A program made the translations under genes and the position numbers. Of a stretch of 64,000 nucleotides of DNA, positions 18,001 to 26,001 are shown one piece after another (the stretch's first letter is position 1; each line of letters begins with the position of its first letter). The notes below the pieces were generated by a model. It worked only from the letters and a program-made list of their open reading frames with translations, did not search any database and was not told the origin of the DNA. Source of the stretch: an uncultured bacterium (lineage in GTDB: Bacteria > Planctomycetota > JAJSAM01 > JAJVHW01); the NCBI GenBank assembly GCA_937996235.1, contig CALKVK010000030.1, positions 1 through 64,000 on the forward strand, in the 5' to 3' direction.

Positions 18001-18699
18001 CGTGATGCCGAGGTCGATGAGCGTCGCGGCCAGGTCGTCGCGTGCGGGACGCGCCTCTGCGAGGGCCAGCGCCTGCACTTGTGCAGCCCGGCTGCGCGCG
18101 ATGTCGCCCGCCTCGTCAGCGACCTGCGCCGCGGTGCGGTACATGCGCCAGGCCCCGCGCCTGCAGCCGACCGACGCGGCGTGCGCGGCCGCTTCGGCGA
18201 ACGTGTCGCTCGCGTCGCCGACGCGGCGCAGCACGCGCAGAGCGGTCGCGCGCCCGTTCAGCACCCAGAGCCCGGCGAGACCGGGACCGCGTACGCCCTC
18301 GAGCGCCGCGAGCGCACCCTCGGCGTCGCGCATCGCAAAGGCGGCGTTGGCGTTCGCGATGGCGCGGCGCGCCTCCGTGTCGTCCGGCTGGTCCGCGAGC
18401 CCGTCGAGGTAGGCGAGCAGCGCGGTCCTGTCCTCGTCCTCCGACGCCTCGGCGTACGCGCGCGCCACGTCGCCGCGCCCGCGCACGAGCAGCGCGTCGG
18501 TCGCCGCCCATGCGCTCCCCACGAGCCGCGCGGTCTTCGTGAGCTCCGCCTCGTCGTGCGCGTCGAAAGCCGCGATCGCGCGCGCGGCGAGCTCCTCGGC
18601 GCCCGGCGGCCGCGGCGGCGGCGGCGCGTTCTGCGCGTGCGCGCTGCCGTTCGCAAGGAGCAGGATGCCGACGAGCGCGAGCGTGGGGAGGAGCCGCAT
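15052..18699 (-). CDS. Exported TPR-CHAT caspase-like protease
   Basis: 1215 residues. A signal peptide (MRLLPTLALVGILLLANGSAHA) is followed by tetratricopeptide repeats over about residues 60-760. These include the usual LG/A-LY-A pattern, for example ANGLTNLGRLLSAHRDLERA. Residues about 880-1215 form a CHAT domain, a caspase-like peptidase of the gingipain-caspase clan. The catalytic His is H1079 in HFACHG and the catalytic Cys is C1124 in LSACESG; both are present, so it should be active. CHAT proteases are usually switched on by partners binding the TPR part. The signal peptide implies action outside the cytoplasm, which sets it apart from the cytoplasmic defence-type CHAT enzymes. No dedicated substrate gene is evident beside it. 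Confidence 0.9.
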   Translation of the reverse strand: MRLLPTLALVGILLLANGSAHAQNAPPPPRPPGAEELAARAIAAFDAHDEAELTKTARLVGSAWAATDALLVRGRGDVARAYAEASEDEDRTALLAYLDGLADQPDDTEARRAIANANAAFAMRDAEGALAALEGVRGPGLAGLWVLNGRATALRVLRRVGDASDTFAEAAAHAASVGCRRGAWRMYRTAAQVADEAGDIARSRAAQVQALALAEARPARDDLAATLIDLGITDEYAFDTAAAEEHYARGIDVAREIGHDAFLANGLTNLGRLLSAHRDLERAEPLLVEALALHRKVGNLVYAARAESALANVRSLRGDDAGAVAAWESAAASQEKAGDKAGQSATLGELALWHARCRRPAEALAAAERAVELVRTWPNPLTRAGAERALSTALQSAGRLDEAAEHLRSALAAFTAAGDLLGQCTSSRDLASICLDTGDYASGCEHARRSLELARRLGSRETIAQAATVLGNTLTRMGDTDAGLRLLTEALDHCAAAAAGGPSREHAQALANVGFVHLVRGEFGPALERTLAARAMAEELGETRLAGEFLANIGSVYTACGDVAHAVEVAHDALRAAETAGDEEAQAAAAINLGIALLTANDLDGARAQIEHGLSLAVRSGAGLWETNALGSLGAVAGAQGDDAAAEAWFEKALEKARELGAQREVATSLGRLATFARHRGDADLARARAEESVAVAAEVGDPGTVAATEVSYAAALLADGDLAAAVAHVRRSADAAVQMMRGVPQMVVAGDASYWDAIARIGVEAGLRAGDVATAFEFIERSRAGQLLEGLGGRDGLREGAVPTQLADEERARRAEMLSARARFDAARAAKDLKRAREAREALNTAETTYEEVVARVQLASRAGAAAVFPTPATPSDVRGVLADDEAFVAYAETEDDVLAVVLTRDAARLVDLGPTETLAALATPLTAATSKDATAKALADARAALLDVLALPPSVRRITVSPVTTLAFVPFAALDTSRSFAFVPSATTRVVLARGRAAPGKHVLALGDPDYAARGAGAAVGGPVALRGGTLAPLPASGDEAKAVGDVVLLGKDATESALVAKLAAEPRWHAVHFACHGLVDEQRPLRSSLAVTADANDDGLLSVLEIYRMQVASDLVVLSACESGRGRDAGPEGIVGFTGAFLLAGSDRVIASLWKVDDDATRALMTKFYEVWKAGNVTTAEALRLAQEHVRSQPQWADPRFWAAWQLWGLAD

Positions 18700-18734
18700 G
18701 CGGCGCGGATGCTACCGCGGCGGGGAGCGATGAA

Positions 18735-18751
18735 GCCGCGGTGGCCGCGGC
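18735..18751 (-). terminator. Short GC hairpin after the minus-strand gene at 18754
   Basis: A perfect 7-bp stem, GCCGCGG / CCGCGGC, with a TGG loop lies 3 bp beyond the stop of the minus-strand gene ending at 18754. Only a short T-poor sequence follows, so it would be a weak or factor-assisted terminator, or simply an mRNA 3'-end hairpin. Confidence 0.35.
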
Positions 18752-18753
18752 GC

Positions 18754-21420
18754 TCAGCGCTCCTCGACGAGCACGATTCGCACGGGCCCGTCGCCGGCGC
18801 GGACGGGTCCCGTCTCGGCAGGTCGGTGGCCAGGCAGCGTGACACGCACGAGCACCGGCGTGTCGGGGGGTGTCCACAGCGACGCCCTGCCGAGGCCGTC
18901 GGTCCATGCCTCGTAGAAGGGCTGCGTGTCCGCTCTGACGCACACGACGACCCGCGCATCGGCCTTGCGAGCCCCTCCATCCGTACCCACCACCGCGACC
19001 TGGAGGAGCTCCGCGGGCTCGAGTGTGACCTCGACGTCGGTTGCGCCGGCCTGGACCTCCAACGTCACGGGACGCGCGGATCGATCCGAACTCGCGACGA
19101 AGAGCCGCGACACTCCCGGCGCGACGTCGCGCAGGACGAAGCGTCCGTGCGCGTCCGTCTCGCCGTGGACGAGTCCGCTGTGCTGCGGGTGCGTGGCTTG
19201 AAGCCACGCCGCAGCGACCGGCGTGCCGTCCGCCATGCGGACCGTGCCCGTGATCCGGTACGCGCGGCTCAGCTCGACGTCGAGGACGTCGCCGAGCGCG
19301 GGGTCGCCCACGACTCTCCGGTCGAGATGGCCGACTCGCGAGAAGCGCAGCGCATCTCCTCCGCACGCCACGTCGTATGTACCGTCGGTGCGCGTGCGCC
19401 CGATCACGACGTCTTCCTCCTCGGGCCCGTGCGACGTTCGTTGCAGCTCATGCGCGTGGAGGATCTCGTGTACCAGCGCGTCGGCGACCGGCCACGTGCC
19501 CTCGGCATCGACGACCCGCCCTCGGATGCGGTCGCGCGCCGGCAGCCGCAGTTCCATCGGCTCGAGCTCGCGCTCGAGACCCCACGGTTCGTCCCGACCT
19601 TCCGTCGGCTCCCACCCGCGGGCGCGCACGCACCAGAAGCGTGCGTCGCTGACGCTCAGGCGGAAGCTCCCGTCGCGCCGAGTGACGGTAGCGGTCTCGC
19701 CCGGCCACTGGAGGAGGAACCCACCGGACGCCGGCTCGCCATACACCAGGGATACGGTTGCCAGCCGTGCGCCGCTGCCCGTCGGGGCGAGCACTCTTCC
19801 GGAGAGATCCACGCGTCGGCGCAGCACGATCGGTGCGCGGCGCCCCTCGCCGAGCTCGACCCGCTCCACCGCCGGGAGGAAGTCGCGGTGTCGCAGCGTC
19901 ACGTATGCGCGGTCGTGGTTCGCCGGGCCGAGCCCCTCGAGCTCAGCCGGGAACACGAGGTCGATGACGAAGCTGCCGTCGCGAGCGGTCGTCGTGACGT
20001 CGCTGCCGAGACCCGACTGCTGCGCGACGACGACGTCTGCAACCGGCGCGCCCGCGACGTCCACGACGCGCCCCGTAGCGCGGCGCCGAACGAGTTGCAG
20101 GGTGACGTCGCGGCGCACCGTCTCACCCGCCGCGAGCGCGATCTGGTCCGCGGCGGCGACGCGGTCGTAGCGGTCGAGCCTCACGAAGAGGAGCGCGACT
20201 CCAGGTGCCACTCCCTCGATCCGGAACTCCCCACGTGGGCCGGTGACCGTGGAGATGCTCCCCCATGGCTGACCCGGCCGTGGCGGCGGGTCTCCATGCG
20301 GGACCACCTGCACCCAGACGCCGACCGCGGGTCCGTCGGGGCCGCGCACGGTCCCGTGGATCGTGGCGCTGCGCCGCACGTAGAGGCTGCACTCGATGCG
20401 GTCACCCGAGTGCAGCGAGCGGTCGGTGCGGAGTTCCCCGTCCGGCGCCCGGATACTGACCACGCGGGGGTCGTCCACGACCAGGTGACCCACCTCCGCG
20501 GCCTCCGTCCAGGTGCGCATCGCAAACTGCCCGCGGACGTCCGAGCGCCCGGCCGCCAACACCCCGCTCGATGCGCTGTCGACCGCGAGCACTTGGGCGT
20601 CTGCGACCGGCTCTCCCGTGTCGAGATCGCGGACGGTGCCGACGATCTCGGCGCCCGCCGCCAGATGGATGTCGTACCGGTCGAGTGCGGGTACGCGGAT
20701 GCGGTCGGCGGCGACGAGCGTCCCCGCCGCGGGCGAGTACCAGAGGCGGTACTCGCCGGGCGCGAGGGCGTCGAAGTGGTAGACACCCTCTGCGTCGGTG
20801 GTGGCACGCGGGCAGCCGGCATCCGCCGGCCAACTGCTCGTCTCGAAGGTCGGAACGAGCACCACGTGAACGCCTTCGGCTGGACCCTCCGGACCCCGGA
20901 TCGTGCCGCCGAACGGCACGGCGGGGAGGAGCGCGATCGCGATCTCGTCCATCAGCGCGCCGGACTCGGCCGTGCAGTTGACCTGGCGCAGCGCGTAGCC
21001 GCGCGCCGACGCCGTCACGAACCAACGACCGCCCGCGAGGTCGAACCGCGCCGCGCCTTCGGCGTCCGTGCGCGCCATGCGTTCCGGGTCGGGTCCGCGT
21101 GCGGTCGGATGCAGGTCGCGCGAATCCCAACGAGGGTGGTCGGGCCCGGCGAAGACGGCGACGACCGCGTCGCGGATGGGCCTCCCGTCCGCATCCGTGA
21201 CGACGACGCGTACAGCACAGGTCGCCAGTGCCGGCTGCGCCGCCTGCACGTGCGCACGTGACGCTGCGCCTTCCTGCCTCGCGGCGCTCTCCGGCGCGGC
21301 CGCCGGATTCGCGGGTCCCGGACTGCGTCCACCTGCGTGGCGCAGCTGGAGGGCGACGACCACCAGCAGCAGCGCGAGCAGCGTGACGAACGCGATGACG
21401 CGGCGGCGGGCGGTACTCAT
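18754..21420 (-). CDS. Large membrane-anchored protein with many carboxypeptidase-regulatory-like domains
   Basis: 888 residues from the ATG at 21420. An N-terminal helix (VIAFVTLLALLLVVVALQL) is followed by an Ala/Gly/Pro linker. Then come about eight Ig-like units with the regulatory-domain signature: VTDADGRPIRDAVVAVF, VRDLDTGEPVADAQVLA, VRGPDGPAVGVWVQVVP, VVDVAGAPVADVVVAQ, VVDAEGTWPVADALVHE and VRMADGTPVAAAWLQA. Each ends in a TDAEG or ARDGSF-type turn. No catalytic residues are seen. It is the longest of four such proteins in the window and is probably a structural or binding protein on the cell surface. Confidence 0.8.
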   Translation of the reverse strand: MSTARRRVIAFVTLLALLLVVVALQLRHAGGRSPGPANPAAAPESAARQEGAASRAHVQAAQPALATCAVRVVVTDADGRPIRDAVVAVFAGPDHPRWDSRDLHPTARGPDPERMARTDAEGAARFDLAGGRWFVTASARGYALRQVNCTAESGALMDEIAIALLPAVPFGGTIRGPEGPAEGVHVVLVPTFETSSWPADAGCPRATTDAEGVYHFDALAPGEYRLWYSPAAGTLVAADRIRVPALDRYDIHLAAGAEIVGTVRDLDTGEPVADAQVLAVDSASSGVLAAGRSDVRGQFAMRTWTEAAEVGHLVVDDPRVVSIRAPDGELRTDRSLHSGDRIECSLYVRRSATIHGTVRGPDGPAVGVWVQVVPHGDPPPRPGQPWGSISTVTGPRGEFRIEGVAPGVALLFVRLDRYDRVAAADQIALAAGETVRRDVTLQLVRRRATGRVVDVAGAPVADVVVAQQSGLGSDVTTTARDGSFVIDLVFPAELEGLGPANHDRAYVTLRHRDFLPAVERVELGEGRRAPIVLRRRVDLSGRVLAPTGSGARLATVSLVYGEPASGGFLLQWPGETATVTRRDGSFRLSVSDARFWCVRARGWEPTEGRDEPWGLERELEPMELRLPARDRIRGRVVDAEGTWPVADALVHEILHAHELQRTSHGPEEEDVVIGRTRTDGTYDVACGGDALRFSRVGHLDRRVVGDPALGDVLDVELSRAYRITGTVRMADGTPVAAAWLQATHPQHSGLVHGETDAHGRFVLRDVAPGVSRLFVASSDRSARPVTLEVQAGATDVEVTLEPAELLQVAVVGTDGGARKADARVVVCVRADTQPFYEAWTDGLGRASLWTPPDTPVLVRVTLPGHRPAETGPVRAGDGPVRIVLVEER

Positions 21421-21489
21421 CCGGCCGACTCGATGCGCGTCGCCACGTCGCGATCGTAGCAGACCGCGTCGCGGTGCCGCTTCCGCGCG

Positions 21490-22008
21490 CTACGCGACAG
21501 CGGGCGCCGCGGGCGACGCGTCGCGACGCCGCTCCGCAGCGACGGTCGCGAACCCGAGCAGTCCCAGTGCGAGGACGCACGCCGTGCCGGCGACGACCAT
21601 GTCGTGCGTGCGCCGCGGTGCGCTGAACCAGTCCGGCGCCGAGCAGCCCATGCTGATCTCCCGCGGCGCCTCGAGCGGCAGCCCGCCCCGGTCGCGCCAC
21701 GCGACGAGCGGCGTCAGGTCGAACCCGCCGTTCGTGCGACCGATCACGAGTTCGGGCGTGTCGAAGTGGCTCTCGACGAGCACGGTGTAGCCCGGCAGCT
21801 CACGCCGCGCCTGCGCCGCGAGTGCGTCGAGGTCGCACGCAGCGCCCGGCGCGGGTCGGAACGCTCCGCCCTGCAGGTTCCGGAGAGCCGCGTACGGCCA
21901 CTGCGCGCGCGGCCGCAGCCGACTCTCGGCCGCGAGCGCCCCGACGGCGAGTGCGCCGGAGAGGGCGAGGAACGACAGCACGCGGGTGAGCAGCAAGCGT
22001 GTGTGCAT
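21490..22008 (-). CDS. Small protein with N- and C-terminal hydrophobic helices, function unknown
   Basis: 172 residues from the ATG at 22008, placed at the beginning of a signal-like helix (LTRVLSFLALSGALAVGALAA). The middle is an alpha/beta piece (ARRELPGYTVLVESHFDTPE, RTNGGFDLTPLVAWRDRGG). A second helix (MVVAGTACVLALGLLGFATVA) lies near the C-terminus, followed by a short basic tail. The layout is that of a periplasmic domain held by a C-terminal anchor. No family is recognised. The frame is open upstream only as antisense of the 22322 gene. Confidence 0.6.
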   Translation of the reverse strand: MHTRLLLTRVLSFLALSGALAVGALAAESRLRPRAQWPYAALRNLQGGAFRPAPGAACDLDALAAQARRELPGYTVLVESHFDTPELVIGRTNGGFDLTPLVAWRDRGGLPLEAPREISMGCSAPDWFSAPRRTHDMVVAGTACVLALGLLGFATVAAERRRDASPAAPAVA

Positions 22009-22147
22009 GGGAGGTTGGACGGCTGACGCGGCACTCGATTGCACGAGCGTCGAGCACGCCCGCCGTGCGTTGGGCCTTGCGGCGCGGGGCTCGGCGGATC
22101 GCTGCCGGTCTGCCCCGCCTTGGCGCCGCGGCAGGAGTGCGGCGACG

Positions 22148-22230
22148 CAGAATCCATCCGTTCGCATGGAAATCGGCTCAGAGACGGGCCGTCGGCATCG
22201 GAAACCGCGAGAATCCATGCGATCGCATGG
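22148..22230. repeat. Pair of palindromic sites in a 313-bp gap, upstream of a lipoprotein gene
   Basis: Between the divergent genes at 22008 (minus) and 22322 (plus) there is no coding sequence. It holds two copies of a 16-bp site: CCATCCGTTCGCATGG at 22153-22168 and the perfect palindrome CCATGCGATCGCATGG at 22215-22230. Each is preceded by AGAAT, and they lie 62 bp apart, close to six helical turns. This spacing and symmetry suit cooperative binding of a dimeric regulator acting on one or both flanking genes. The core of the second copy includes GCGATCGC. Confidence 0.5.
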
Positions 22231-22321
22231 TTTCGAGGTGGTGGATCGCAGCGATTCGGCGCTGGCGCGGCGGTGGCCCGGGGACTTAGATCGGACGCAG
22301 CCGAGGGCGGGAGGTGACGCG

Positions 22322-23155
22322 ATGCGTGGAGCGGTGACGGCGGCGGCTCTGGTGCTGGCACTCGCCGGGTGTGGTCCGAGGTCACCCGCGGGGCCGCCCA
22401 CGACGGGCGGTGGCGGCGCGTCCGGCGACGTGATCGACGTGCCCGTGCGGATCGCGGCGGGCGATGTCGTGCGGTATCGGCTCGACTGGGGGCAGGAGTC
22501 CACGTCGGGTGCCCACGACAGCGGCGCTGCGTCGTGGCACGCCGAGCTCGAGTTGCGCGGGCTCGACGCCGCGGCCGGCCCCGCGCAGGCGGAGCTGCTC
22601 CAGTTCACGGTCGACGAGCGAGCGGAGACGCGTCGCACGACGCTCCGCTTCGCGCCCGACGGCACCGTGGCCGATGTCGGCGCGTTCGCCCTGCCGGTCG
22701 GCTTCTCCGTCGTGGCGCACGGCGTCGCGGGCAAGGACCTCCTGGCGCCGCGCGACTGGGCGCAGTGCTTCCTGCGCACGCTGCCGTCGAGCGCGTTGCG
22801 GGGCGCTGCGACGTGGGACTTCCCGGCGCTCTTCGACGGACTCCCGGTCGCGCGTCGCGTCGTCTTCCACGCGCACGTCGCGTCCGTCGATGCCGCGCAC
22901 GTCGTCGTCGAAGCGCAAGGCGACGTCGACGTGCCGCAGGTCGACGACACGGGACGTCACGTGGCGGAGTGGCTGCGCGAAGCGACGTGCACGGCGACTG
23001 CGCACATCGTCGTGTCGCGTCACGACGGTCTCGTCGAGGAACTCGAGACCGAGCTGGTCATCGACGCCCCGCGGCACTGGGACGACGCGCCGGGTGCGGC
23101 GGAGCCGCGTCCCGTCCACATGCGCAATCACACGCGGTTCGCGCGGGTCCGATAG
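22322..23155 (+). CDS. Predicted lipoprotein
   Basis: 277 residues. The ATG at 22322 follows GGGAGGTGACG, a good ribosome-binding site, and opens into a lipoprotein signal peptide (GAVTAAALVLALAGC, lipobox LAGC). A Gly/Pro spacer follows. The mature domain is beta-rich (VDVPVRIAAGDVVRYRLDW, WHAELELRG, ETRRTTLRFAPDGTVADVG) and looks like a lipid-binding or beta-sandwich envelope protein. No family can be named. It is downstream of the palindromic pair at 22148-22230 and convergent with 23164. Confidence 0.7.
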   Translation: MRGAVTAAALVLALAGCGPRSPAGPPTTGGGGASGDVIDVPVRIAAGDVVRYRLDWGQESTSGAHDSGAASWHAELELRGLDAAAGPAQAELLQFTVDERAETRRTTLRFAPDGTVADVGAFALPVGFSVVAHGVAGKDLLAPRDWAQCFLRTLPSSALRGAATWDFPALFDGLPVARRVVFHAHVASVDAAHVVVEAQGDVDVPQVDDTGRHVAEWLREATCTATAHIVVSRHDGLVEELETELVIDAPRHWDDAPGAAEPRPVHMRNHTRFARVR

Positions 23156-23163
23156 CGCGGCGG

Positions 23164-23490
23164 CTACGCGTCGTCCCAGCGCACCTGCGTCGCGTCGGAC
23201 CAGAGGCCGAACCACCAGCCGCCGCAGCGCAACCAACCCGTGCGGCGCGTTCCGTCGGGCAGCCGGACGACTATGCGCGCAACGCTCTGCCCCTCCGTCG
23301 AGCGGAGCCAGAACGGTCCGCGCCAGAGCCACGAGTAGCTCACCTCGAGCAGCTCGAACCCCTCCGCTGCCGCCCACGCGCGCGCGAGCTCCTCCGTCCT
23401 CCGCGTGCGCCACGCGAGAGCGAATGCGGCGACGACGAGCGCGGCGGCGAGCAGGGCGATCGGGCCGACGGCCTTGAGGAAGGTCTCCAT
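23164..23490 (-). CDS. Small single-pass membrane protein
   Basis: 108 residues. The N-terminal helix is VGPIALLAAALVVAAFALAW. After a charged linker, the C-terminal part contains VRLPDGTRRTGWLRCGGWWFGLWSDATQVRW, here given in two parts: VRLPDGTRRTGWLRCGG and WWFGLWSDATQVRW. A Cys-Gly-Gly-Trp-Trp core next to a W-D/E end is a pattern I associate with uncharacterised small membrane proteins of planctomycetes. No biochemical function is known to me. It lies 48 bp downstream, on the same strand, of the peptidase gene (23539-25944), so cotranscription is possible. Confidence 0.6.
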   Translation of the reverse strand: METFLKAVGPIALLAAALVVAAFALAWRTRRTEELARAWAAAEGFELLEVSYSWLWRGPFWLRSTEGQSVARIVVRLPDGTRRTGWLRCGGWWFGLWSDATQVRWDDA

Positions 23491-23538
23491 GCGACGTTCA
23501 ACCCGGAGGATGCGGAGCGGCTCGTCGGCCCGGAGCCT

Positions 23539-25944
23539 TCACCACGCCACGCGCAGATCGCGGAAGCGCACCTTCGCGTCGGCGACGAGGAGCCCGATGC
23601 CGCCTCGCAGCGCGCCCGGCGGATAGTCCTGCTCGCCGGCGAGCTCGCCGTTCACGTAGAAGCGGGCGCGGCCGGGACGGACCTCGACGGCGACGCGGCA
23701 CGAGCGCTGCTCGTCGGCGGAGAGTCCGCGCGGCGTGGCGAGGGTGCTCCACGAGTTGAAGCGCGTGTCGATCGAGAGCGAGTCGCCCCCGATCCCCGCG
23801 ATGTCCCACGCGCCGTCGGGGTCGACGCCGAACACGAGGCCGTAGTACGACTCCTCGCCGAGTTCGAGCGGCTCGAGCGTCGCCTCGAAGCGATAGCGCG
23901 CCGGGAGCTCGCCTTCGTAGAGCGCCGCGCGGCAGTCGGTCTTCATCGCGCCGGTGAGGACGCCGCCCTCGGCCGTGAACGCGGGTGAGTGCCACCACCC
24001 CGCGAGGTCGTCGGGCACGTCGAGAGCACGCCAGACGAGCACGTGCAGCGCGGACTCGTCGACGATGCGCTGCGCCTCCATGTCGAGATCGGGGCGGCCG
24101 TCGACGAGCGCCGACGCCTCGCGCAGGATGCGCACGGCGTTGCGCGGGAAGCCGGCGGCGCGATAGCGCTCGGCGGCGTCGAGCGTCGTCGCGGCGAGCT
24201 TCGGATCCACGCGACGCAGGACGCCCGCGAACGGTGCATCGAGCTTCTCGATGCGCCGCAGCGCCTCGGCGGCGAGCGCCTCCGAGGTGTCGAAGGGCAC
24301 GTCGGCCATCCCGGCGGCGCCGTCGCCGTGGCGCGTCACCTGTTCCACGATCTCGCGCAGCCGCGCGATCGCCTCGTCCTTGCGCTTCGCCGCCGTCGCC
24401 AGATCGGCGAGCGCGAGCAGCGCGCCCACGTGGTCCGACGCCTTCTCGAGGGCGGCGCGGAAGCTCTCCTCGGCGCGGTCGGCGTGCTTCTGCTCGAGCT
24501 GTCGCCGGCCGCGCTCCACGAACGACCGCGCACGGTCCGGCGGGCCCGCGTGGAGATCGTAGAGATCGAGGATCCAGTTGCGGAAGCGCACCTCGAAGTC
24601 CTCGAAGTTCGTCACCTCGGGGTCGTTCGGCGCGGTCACCACGTGCTGCACGAAGCGCTCGAACGACGCCGGTGCCGCGGCGCCGCTGCGGTAGGAGTCC
24701 ACGATCGCGTCGTAGTGCGGCAGGTAGACGAGCTCGCCGTCCGCGTCCTCGTAGTTGCGCAGGAAGTACACGAGGCCCCAGCCGGTCGGGTAGTACTCGG
24801 CCGGATACGAGCCCGGCTCCTCGTACGAGATGACGTCGCGCAGGGACGGCGTGCCCGTCTGCAGCGCCTCCGCGAGGTCCGTGAGCCGCTCCATCGGCAC
24901 GCGGTTCGTCTCGACGCCGCCGTCGACGCGCAGCCGCGCACCCTCGAAGTAGGAGGCCGTGCCCTCGTTCAGCCACGAGGGCACCGGGCCCGTCGAGATC
25001 AGGTCGGTGAACTGGTGCGACGCCTCGTGGAAGAGCGTGCTCCAGAGGGACGCCAGCGGGCTGCCGTCCGAGCGCGGGTCGTACGCGACGACCGCGCAGT
25101 CCGCGGGACTGTAGAAGGCGAGCGCGTTGTCCGGCCCCTTCTCGCGCAGCAGGTACTCCGCGCGGGTCGCGTGGAGCTTCACCGTGCAGGTCTTCGTCTT
25201 CTCGCCCTTGCGCTTGTCCGCGTGGTGGAACACACCCCGGTAGAGGGCGTTGATGCGCTCCATCGCCGTCGAGACACGCGTCGCGACGTCGAACCCGTCG
25301 TTGCAGCGCACGACGTAGTTCGGGGTCGCGATCTCCCACGCACTCGACCAGTCGCGGTGCTTCGCCTCCTCCTTCTCGCCCTTGCGGGCGATGCGTTCGA
25401 ACGTCGCGGTCGCGGGGACGGGCACCGAGGAGTCGAGCAGCATCCCGACCGCCTTGCGGTCGCGGAACAGCTTCTCGAGCAGTGCGTCGGCGTGGCGCGT
25501 CGAACGGCTGCCCTCGAGCCGCGCGAGCAGCTGCACCGCGTTCACGTAGAGCCGCCGCTCCATCGCGACGCGTCCCATCTCGCGCAGGACGTCGGCCTCC
25601 GCGTCGAGGGCCGGTCGCTCCGCGGCGGGGATCGGGTCGAGCGCGTCGATGCGCTCGCCGAGCGCGTCGAGCCGCGGATCCGCGGCGTTCGCGAGCGCCG
25701 CCGTGCGGTGCGCGCGGTAGAGCAGGAAGAGCGCGTCGTCGGCGCGTCCCGCGGCCTCGGCCGCCGCGGCGGTCGCAGCGAGCTTGTCCACGTCGTCGGG
25801 CGCGCGCGCGAGCTCCGCGAGCAGCGCGGCGAGACGCGCCGTCGCGTCGTCCTCGGCCGCGCGCGTCGGCCCCGGCCACGCAAGTGCAGCCGCCAGCACG
25901 AGCGCGACGCTGCGCGCCCGACGGAATCGACCCCGTGTGTCCAT
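23539..25944 (-). CDS. Exported gluzincin-type metallopeptidase with a C-terminal LamG/DUF1080-like domain
   Basis: 801 residues with a signal peptide (SVALVLAAALAWPGPTRA). Residues about 30-200 are helical and TPR-like. About 205-440 is a peptidase-MA-like (DUF1570-type) domain: the zinc motif is H306-E-A-S-H310, with a downstream NEGTASYFEG whose Glu is the probable third ligand. Residues about 460-600 carry more TPR-like helices. About 640-801 is a concanavalin-like sandwich of the DUF1080/LamG type (FYVNGELAGEQDYPPG, GIGLLVADAKVRFRDLRVAW), often a carbohydrate-binding module. The order suggests an envelope peptidase held to a glycan. The ATG at 25944 is preceded by GAGGGGGT on the minus strand. 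Confidence 0.85.
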   Translation of the reverse strand: MDTRGRFRRARSVALVLAAALAWPGPTRAAEDDATARLAALLAELARAPDDVDKLAATAAAAEAAGRADDALFLLYRAHRTAALANAADPRLDALGERIDALDPIPAAERPALDAEADVLREMGRVAMERRLYVNAVQLLARLEGSRSTRHADALLEKLFRDRKAVGMLLDSSVPVPATATFERIARKGEKEEAKHRDWSSAWEIATPNYVVRCNDGFDVATRVSTAMERINALYRGVFHHADKRKGEKTKTCTVKLHATRAEYLLREKGPDNALAFYSPADCAVVAYDPRSDGSPLASLWSTLFHEASHQFTDLISTGPVPSWLNEGTASYFEGARLRVDGGVETNRVPMERLTDLAEALQTGTPSLRDVISYEEPGSYPAEYYPTGWGLVYFLRNYEDADGELVYLPHYDAIVDSYRSGAAAPASFERFVQHVVTAPNDPEVTNFEDFEVRFRNWILDLYDLHAGPPDRARSFVERGRRQLEQKHADRAEESFRAALEKASDHVGALLALADLATAAKRKDEAIARLREIVEQVTRHGDGAAGMADVPFDTSEALAAEALRRIEKLDAPFAGVLRRVDPKLAATTLDAAERYRAAGFPRNAVRILREASALVDGRPDLDMEAQRIVDESALHVLVWRALDVPDDLAGWWHSPAFTAEGGVLTGAMKTDCRAALYEGELPARYRFEATLEPLELGEESYYGLVFGVDPDGAWDIAGIGGDSLSIDTRFNSWSTLATPRGLSADEQRSCRVAVEVRPGRARFYVNGELAGEQDYPPGALRGGIGLLVADAKVRFRDLRVAW

Positions 25945-26001
25945 GCGACACCCCCTCTTCGTCGGGGATGGTACGGGGCACGCGCGCCAGCTGCCCGCCC
26001 T

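Noticed and set aside
15049..21261. A 2070-codon open frame on the plus strand, antisense to the CHAT protein and the following gene
   Set aside because: No recognisable domain, strongly Arg-rich, and both sense genes have clear domains and signal peptides.
22219..22226. GCGATCGC octamer resembling the HIP1 repeat of cyanobacteria
   Set aside because: A single occurrence inside a longer palindrome; there is no sign of genome-wide HIP1-like spacing in this window.
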